Source of the DNA: Gammaproteobacteria bacterium
GTDB lineage: Bacteria; Pseudomonadota; Gammaproteobacteria; Ga0077536
Direction: 5' to 3'
DNA length: 64,000 nucleotides
Assembly: GCA_024235015.1 (NCBI GenBank)
Contig: JACKNG010000003.1
Coordinates: 124,001 to 188,000 of the forward strand
Part shown: piece after piece, positions 60,300-64,000 of the stretch
Numbering within the stretch: position 1 is the stretch's first letter
How the letters are laid out: each line of letters opens with the position of its first letter
Notes under the pieces: model-generated
The model's input: the letters and a program-made list of their open reading frames with translations, nothing else
The model's database searches: none
What the model was told of the DNA's origin: nothing
Made by a program: the position numbers and the translations under genes

Positions 60300-61047
60300 G
60301 CCCGCACGCCGGGTGTGGATCACGGGCGCCAGCAGCGGGCTCGGCGCGGCGCTGGCTCGGGCCTGCATCGCGGCCGGCGACCAGGTGTGGCTGAGCGCCC
60401 GCCCCGGCCCGCGTCTCGACGACACGGTTGCCGCCCTCGGCCCGCGTGCCCACGCCCTGCCGGTCGACGTCACCGAGCGTGCGGCGCTCACCGCCGCGCT
60501 GGCCACGCTCGAACGCGCTGCCGGCCTGCCCGACCTGGTCATCCTCAATGCCGGAACCTACCAGCCGCTCGGCCTGGCCAATCTCGACCCCGCGGCCATC
60601 CGCGCGCTGTTCGCCCTGAACGTGTTCGCGGTCAGCGACGCGCTGGCCTGGCTGGGGCCGCGGCTGGCCGCGCGCGGGCATGGCCAGGTTGCGCTGGTGG
60701 GCTCGGTCGCGGCGGACATCGGCCTGCCGTATGCCGGCCCCTACAGCGCGAGCAAGGCCGCGCTGGTGCGCCTCGCCCAGGCCCTGCGACCCGAGTTCGA
60801 GCGCGCCGGGCTGGTGCTGACGCTGGTCGAGCCCGGTTTCGTGCGTACGCCGCTGACGGCGAAGAACGATTTCCCGATGCCCTTCATGCTCGATGCCGAC
60901 GACGCCGCCCGGCGCATTCTGCGCGGCCTCGCGCGCCAACGCTTCCGCGTACGGGTGCCGTGGACCATGAGCCTGCTCATGCGGCTGCTCGCCAACCTGC
61001 CCGAAGCCTGCTCGCTGCCGCTGCGGCGGCGCATGCTGCGTTCGTGA
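60292..61047 (+). CDS. SDR family NAD(P)-dependent oxidoreductase
   Basis: A 251-residue classical SDR: TGASSGLGAALAR (11-23), NAGTYQP, VGSVAADI and the Tyr-Lys pair in PYSASKAALVRLAQ. The C-terminal half ends in Leu/Arg-rich helices (SLLMRLLANLPEACSLPLRRR), longer and more hydrophobic than usual, which suggests peripheral membrane contact. It is one of three SDR genes in the window. It overlaps the DUF6134 gene upstream and the NTF2-like gene downstream (TGATG). Such SDRs accompany CFA-synthase-like, DUF1365 and FAD-oxidoreductase genes in known lipid-modification clusters. Confidence 0.88.
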   Translation: MAEPARRVWITGASSGLGAALARACIAAGDQVWLSARPGPRLDDTVAALGPRAHALPVDVTERAALTAALATLERAAGLPDLVILNAGTYQPLGLANLDPAAIRALFALNVFAVSDALAWLGPRLAARGHGQVALVGSVAADIGLPYAGPYSASKAALVRLAQALRPEFERAGLVLTLVEPGFVRTPLTAKNDFPMPFMLDADDAARRILRGLARQRFRVRVPWTMSLLMRLLANLPEACSLPLRRRMLRS

Positions 61048-61487
61048 TGGACGCGCTGGGGCGCTACGTCACCTTTCTCGAAGGCTTCGACCACGCCGCG
61101 CTGGCCCGCTGCGCCGAGGTCTATGCCGCCGACGTCCATTTCCGCGATCCCTTCAACGACGTGCGCGGCGTGCAGGCCTTGCAACGGGTGTTCGCCGCCA
61201 TGCTCGAACAGGTCGGCGACCTGCAGTTCCGCGTTCACGCCAGCGCCTGGAGCGGCGATCGCGACGGCCATGCCGCGGCCCTGCTGCGCTGGACCCTGGC
61301 CGGCCGTCTGCGCGCGTTCGGCAGACGCGCGTGGACGGTCGACGGCTGTTCGGAAGTGGTGTTCGATGCCGCCGGCCGCGTCACCGCGCACCACGACTAC
61401 TGGGACGCGGCCGGCGGCCTGTACGCCCGGCTGCCGCTGATCGGTCCCCTCATGCGCTGGCTGGCGCGCCGCCTCGCCGCGCACTGA
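61047..61487 (+). CDS. NTF2-like / SnoaL-like protein
   Basis: A 146-residue protein with an NTF2-like fold: YVTFLEGFDHAALARCAEVY, ADVHFRDPFNDVRG, then strands and a C-terminal helix (PLMRWLARRLAAH). The start codon shares a base pair with the SDR stop (TGATG), so it is translationally coupled. It converges with the CFA-like methyltransferase 14 bp away. In other Pseudomonadota an NTF2-like gene accompanies the same SDR/CFA/DUF1365 genes. Confidence 0.85.
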   Translation: MDALGRYVTFLEGFDHAALARCAEVYAADVHFRDPFNDVRGVQALQRVFAAMLEQVGDLQFRVHASAWSGDRDGHAAALLRWTLAGRLRAFGRRAWTVDGCSEVVFDAAGRVTAHHDYWDAAGGLYARLPLIGPLMRWLARRLAAH

Positions 61488-61501
61488 GCACCGCGCCGCA
61501 C

Positions 61502-62719
61502 TCAGCGGTGCGCGATGCCGAGCTGGACGACGTCGATCGCGCGGTGGCGGAAACCCGCCTCGCAGTAGCACAGGTAGTAGCGCCACAGGCGGCGGAAGCG
61601 TTCGTCGAAGCCCTGCGCCGCGAGTTGCGGCCAGGCCGCCTCGAAACGCTCGCGCCAGCACGCCAGGGTGCGCGCGTAGTCGAGACCGAAGGCGTGGCGA
61701 TCGACGACGCCGAGCCCGGCCCGCGCCAGCACCGCCCCCAGCACCGTCTCGCTCGGCAGCATGCCGCCGGGGAAGACGTAGCGCTGGATGAAGTCGGGAT
61801 TGCGGCGGTAAGCGGCGAAGCGCGCCGGCTCGATGGTGATGAGCTGCAGCGCCGCGCGCCCACGCGGGGCGAGCAGGGCGGCGAGCTGGTTGGCATAGAC
61901 GTCCCAGTAGGCCTCGCCGACCGCTTCGAACATCTCGATGGAGACGATCGCCTGGTAGCTGCCGCGCTGGTCGCGGTAGTCGCGGAACAGCGCGCGGGCG
62001 CGCCCGGCCACGCCCTCGCGCTGCATGCGCGCGTTGGCGTAAGCGACCTGCTCGGCCGAGATCGACAGGCCGGTGACGCTGGCCCCGCGCGCCGCGGCAT
62101 GACTCATGAAACCGCCCCAGCCGCAGCCGATCTCGAGCACCTCGCACCCCGGCGCAACGCCGGCGAGCTCGCCCAGGCGGGCGTACTTGCGCGCCTGGGC
62201 CTGCTCGAGCGCCGTCTCGTCGCCGTCGAACAGGGCGGCCGAGTAGGTCATGGAGGGATCGAGCCAGGCCGCGTAGAAGTCGTTGCCGAGGTCGTAGTGG
62301 TAGGCGATGTTGCGCCGCGCCTGGCGGCGCGAGTTGGCGCGCAGGCGATGGCGCAGGCGTTCGCCGAGGGCGAGCCAGCCACGGCTGCCGGCAGCGGCGC
62401 CGAAGGCTTCTTCGTTGGCTGCCGCGAGGTCGAGCAGCGCGGCAAGATCGGGGCTGTCCCAGTCGCCGGCGAGGTAGCCCTCGGCGAAACCCAGCGCGCC
62501 GCGCGTGGCGAGCCGCCACAGCGCACGCGGGTGACGCAGCTGCCAGCCCGCCCGCGGCGCGGCGCCGTCACCGAACTCGAGGCGCTCGCCGCGCGGCGTC
62601 TCGATGGTGAGGCTGCCGCGCACGAGGCGGCGGCCGAGCAACGCGACGAGGCGCGCGGTGAGAGAGTCCGGCGACGGCCGCGTGGCGGCGACGGAGGCGG
62701 CGGAGGAAGAGGTCTTCAT
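61502..62719 (-). CDS. Cyclopropane-fatty-acyl-phospholipid synthase-like methyltransferase
   Basis: A 405-residue SAM-dependent methyltransferase with the CFA synthase layout: an N-terminal lipid-binding region (about 25-110), the signature NIAYHYDLGNDFYAAWLD, motif I VLEIGCGWGGF near residue 195, and the C-terminal WRYYLCYCEAGF stretch. It would methylate a double bond in a membrane lipid acyl chain. ATG 62719 follows GGGAAAG and overlaps the stop of the DUF1365 gene. It is the third gene of the FAD oxidoreductase - DUF1365 - CFA operon, which may build a modified fatty acid, for example a furan or branched type. Confidence 0.9.
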   Translation of the reverse strand: MKTSSSAASVAATRPSPDSLTARLVALLGRRLVRGSLTIETPRGERLEFGDGAAPRAGWQLRHPRALWRLATRGALGFAEGYLAGDWDSPDLAALLDLAAANEEAFGAAAGSRGWLALGERLRHRLRANSRRQARRNIAYHYDLGNDFYAAWLDPSMTYSAALFDGDETALEQAQARKYARLGELAGVAPGCEVLEIGCGWGGFMSHAAARGASVTGLSISAEQVAYANARMQREGVAGRARALFRDYRDQRGSYQAIVSIEMFEAVGEAYWDVYANQLAALLAPRGRAALQLITIEPARFAAYRRNPDFIQRYVFPGGMLPSETVLGAVLARAGLGVVDRHAFGLDYARTLACWRERFEAAWPQLAAQGFDERFRRLWRYYLCYCEAGFRHRAIDVVQLGIAHR

Positions 62720-63504
62720 ACTTCGCTTTCCCGGGGGGTCGAGGTCGAATCGAGCGGTTGGTGACGGTGCAGCGGCACGCCCTTCAACCACAGCTTGAGG
62801 GCTTCGTAGTGGATGCCGGCGATGACCTTGGCGGTCATGGCCGGGTAGCGCCAGGCCAGCGCGCGCAGGTTGGCCGCGGTGAAGGCCGCGCGCCGGCCGC
62901 GAAAGGCGGCATGCAGCCGCCGCGCGCCGCCGGCGTGGTAGTCGATGACGAGGTCGAGCGCGTCACCCGGCGCGCTCACGGCGAATTCGTAGTGGCCGGC
63001 GCCGTCGAAGAAGGGCGAGACGAACAGCCGCTTGTCGCAGCGCTGCGCGATGCGCCCGGCCGCGCCGCTCACCGGCACCACGTAGGGATGGCGTTCGCCG
63101 AAGGTGTTGTTGACCTCGTAGACCATCGCCACGGTGTCACCACCGGGGCGCGCGCACCACACCACCGTTAGGGGATTGAACACGTAGCCGAGCACGCGCG
63201 GCAGGCACAGCAGGCGGTACTGCCAGGGACCTGGGCCGAGACCGCGCGCGGCGAGCAGGCCGTCGAGCCAGGCCCGCAGTCCGTGCCGGCTGCCGTCGCC
63301 GTGATCGGCCTGGTGGAAGGCGAGCGGGCGTGCGCGGTCGACACCGAACAAGCGCGACACGCCGTCGAGGCGCCCGATCTCGTCGAGGTCGAGCAACAGG
63401 TAGTACAGGCCGTAACGCAGGCTGTGCGGGCGCGGCGCCCAGCGCCGGTGGTAGACCTCGCCGCGGTAGAGGGCCGAACGCAGCGCACCGGGCTCAGGCG
63501 GCAC
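62716..63504 (-). CDS. DUF1365 family protein
   Basis: A 262-residue protein of the DUF1365 family. It is soluble-looking with the conserved YHRRWAPRPHSLRYGLYYLLLDLDE stretch near the N terminus (broken here as YHRRWAPRPHSL / GLYYLLLDLDEIG), VFNPLTVVWC, and EVNNTFGERHPYV. The biochemical function is unknown; genetic context everywhere is a cluster with an FAD oxidoreductase and a CFA-like enzyme. It overlaps both neighbours (10 bases with the FAD gene, 4 with the CFA gene), so the three are made together. Confidence 0.92.
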   Translation of the reverse strand: MPPEPGALRSALYRGEVYHRRWAPRPHSLRYGLYYLLLDLDEIGRLDGVSRLFGVDRARPLAFHQADHGDGSRHGLRAWLDGLLAARGLGPGPWQYRLLCLPRVLGYVFNPLTVVWCARPGGDTVAMVYEVNNTFGERHPYVVPVSGAAGRIAQRCDKRLFVSPFFDGAGHYEFAVSAPGDALDLVIDYHAGGARRLHAAFRGRRAAFTAANLRALAWRYPAMTAKVIAGIHYEALKLWLKGVPLHRHQPLDSTSTPRESEV

Positions 63505-64000
63505 GGCTGGCGGCCTCGCGGTAGCTCGCCGGCAGGCGGTCGTAGCCGTGGGCGTTCGCCCACGGCGCCGGCGCGCCCAGCCGCTCGGCCACCCACAGGC
63601 CGGATTGCAGGCCGTCCTCGTGGAAGCCGTGGCCGAGCCAGGCGCCGCAGAACCAGCTGTGCGCCTGCCCCTGCAAGGCCGCCGAGCGCGCCTGCGCGGT
63701 GCCGGTGGCGGCGGTGAAGATGGGGTGCTCGTAGTCGTAGCGGCCGTGGCTCAGGGCCGCGTCGGGCGGACTCAGGGGATTGAGGGTGACGATGAGCTGG
63801 CGGGTGGTCGGCAGGTCCTGCAGGCGGTTCATCCAGTAGCTCACGCACAGCGGTTCGCCCTCGGCCAGGCGCGCGTCGTGCAGGTAGTTCCAGCTCGACC
63901 AGGCCGCGCGGCGGCGCGGCATCAGCCGCGCATCCTCGTGCAGCCAGGCGACGTTGCGACTGTAGGCCACCGCGCCGAGCACGGCGCGTTCCGCCGCGCT
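63494..64000 (-). CDS. FAD-dependent amine-oxidase-like oxidoreductase, C-terminal part
   Basis: The frame runs to the window edge; 168 C-terminal residues are visible, the N-terminal FAD-binding half is outside. The visible part shows YSRNVAWLHEDARLMPRRRAAWSSWNY, a substrate-domain segment, and the FAD-closing motif SWFCGAWLGHGFHEDGLQSGLWVAERLG. It belongs to the flavin-dependent NAD(P)/amine oxidase-like proteins that pair with DUF1365 and CFA-like methyltransferases. In that cluster it is thought to oxidise or desaturate a lipid intermediate; this is inference from context. Confidence 0.9.
   Translation of the reverse strand, partial: SAAERAVLGAVAYSRNVAWLHEDARLMPRRRAAWSSWNYLHDARLAEGEPLCVSYWMNRLQDLPTTRQLIVTLNPLSPPDAALSHGRYDYEHPIFTAATGTAQARSAALQGQAHSWFCGAWLGHGFHEDGLQSGLWVAERLGAPAPWANAHGYDRLPASYREAASRAA

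Noticed and set aside
1..64000. tRNA or rRNA genes, CRISPR arrays, insertion sequences, prophage.
   Set aside because: I looked in the gaps and saw no tRNA-like cloverleaf ending in CCA, no regularly spaced repeats, and no transposase or integrase protein. A computed search (tRNAscan, CRISPR finder) could still find something missed.

Overview
The window is 64 kb of very GC-rich (roughly 70 %, judged by eye), densely coding bacterial chromosome. Gene families, ribosome binding sites, frequent ATGA/GTGA start-stop overlaps and a type I-like lipid-modification cluster suggest a free-living Pseudomonadota, most likely a gammaproteobacterium; the sequence does not fix the genus. I see no rRNA, tRNA, CRISPR array, insertion sequence, phage or plasmid gene. 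The two edge genes, an MFS transporter and an FAD oxidoreductase, are cut by the window.

Layout. 1-10.7 kb: transport and catabolism: MFS protein, DUF1329 secreted protein, an operon of amidohydrolase, Ltp2-like aldolase (thiolase fold) and DUF35 partner, a PiT phosphate carrier, a luciferase-like monooxygenase, and a CocE-type hydrolase with a SnoaL-like protein. 10.7-18.6 kb: ClC channel, a NarL/UvrY-type two-component pair, a DUF2380 protein, and an HD-GYP response regulator followed by a GAF histidine kinase. 18.6-22.7 kb: a small-molecule kinase divergent from an SDR / SRPBCC / class III aminotransferase operon; the kinase and aminotransferase resemble an amino-alcohol kinase plus phospho-lyase pair. 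23-29.4 kb: a VPLPA-CTERM surface protein, an SDR, and a zinc dehydrogenase followed by E1-alpha, E1-beta and E2 of a 2-oxoacid (acetoin-type) dehydrogenase complex without E3.

29.6-30.5 kb holds the most notable gene: a GrdB-like protein whose frame crosses an in-frame TGA at 30041-30039, followed at once by a near-perfect 14-bp SECIS-like hairpin. Read as selenocysteine, the codon gives a U-P-V-C-H redox motif inside continuous family homology, so this is a predicted selenoprotein that ordinary gene calling would split or call broken.

33-43 kb and 55.6-57.3 kb form a signalling region: three SpoIIE/RsbU-type phosphatase-like proteins, one coupled by a 4-base overlap to a PAS-GGDEF-EAL protein, and two paralogous LuxR regulators divergent from the first two phosphatases. 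The third phosphatase looks catalytically degenerate and is fused to an RsbW-like ATPase domain. 43.2-45.1 kb encodes a membrane-anchored linalool dehydratase/isomerase homologue. The rest contains a lytic transglycosylase, flavin- and deazaflavin-type reductases, a stand-alone RlmK-like rRNA methyltransferase, a molybdopterin oxidoreductase, and a cluster of SDR, NTF2-like protein, cyclopropane-fatty-acid-synthase-like methyltransferase, DUF1365 and FAD oxidoreductase at the right end. A roughly 140-bp AT-rich island at 48.46-48.60 kb stands out from the surrounding composition.
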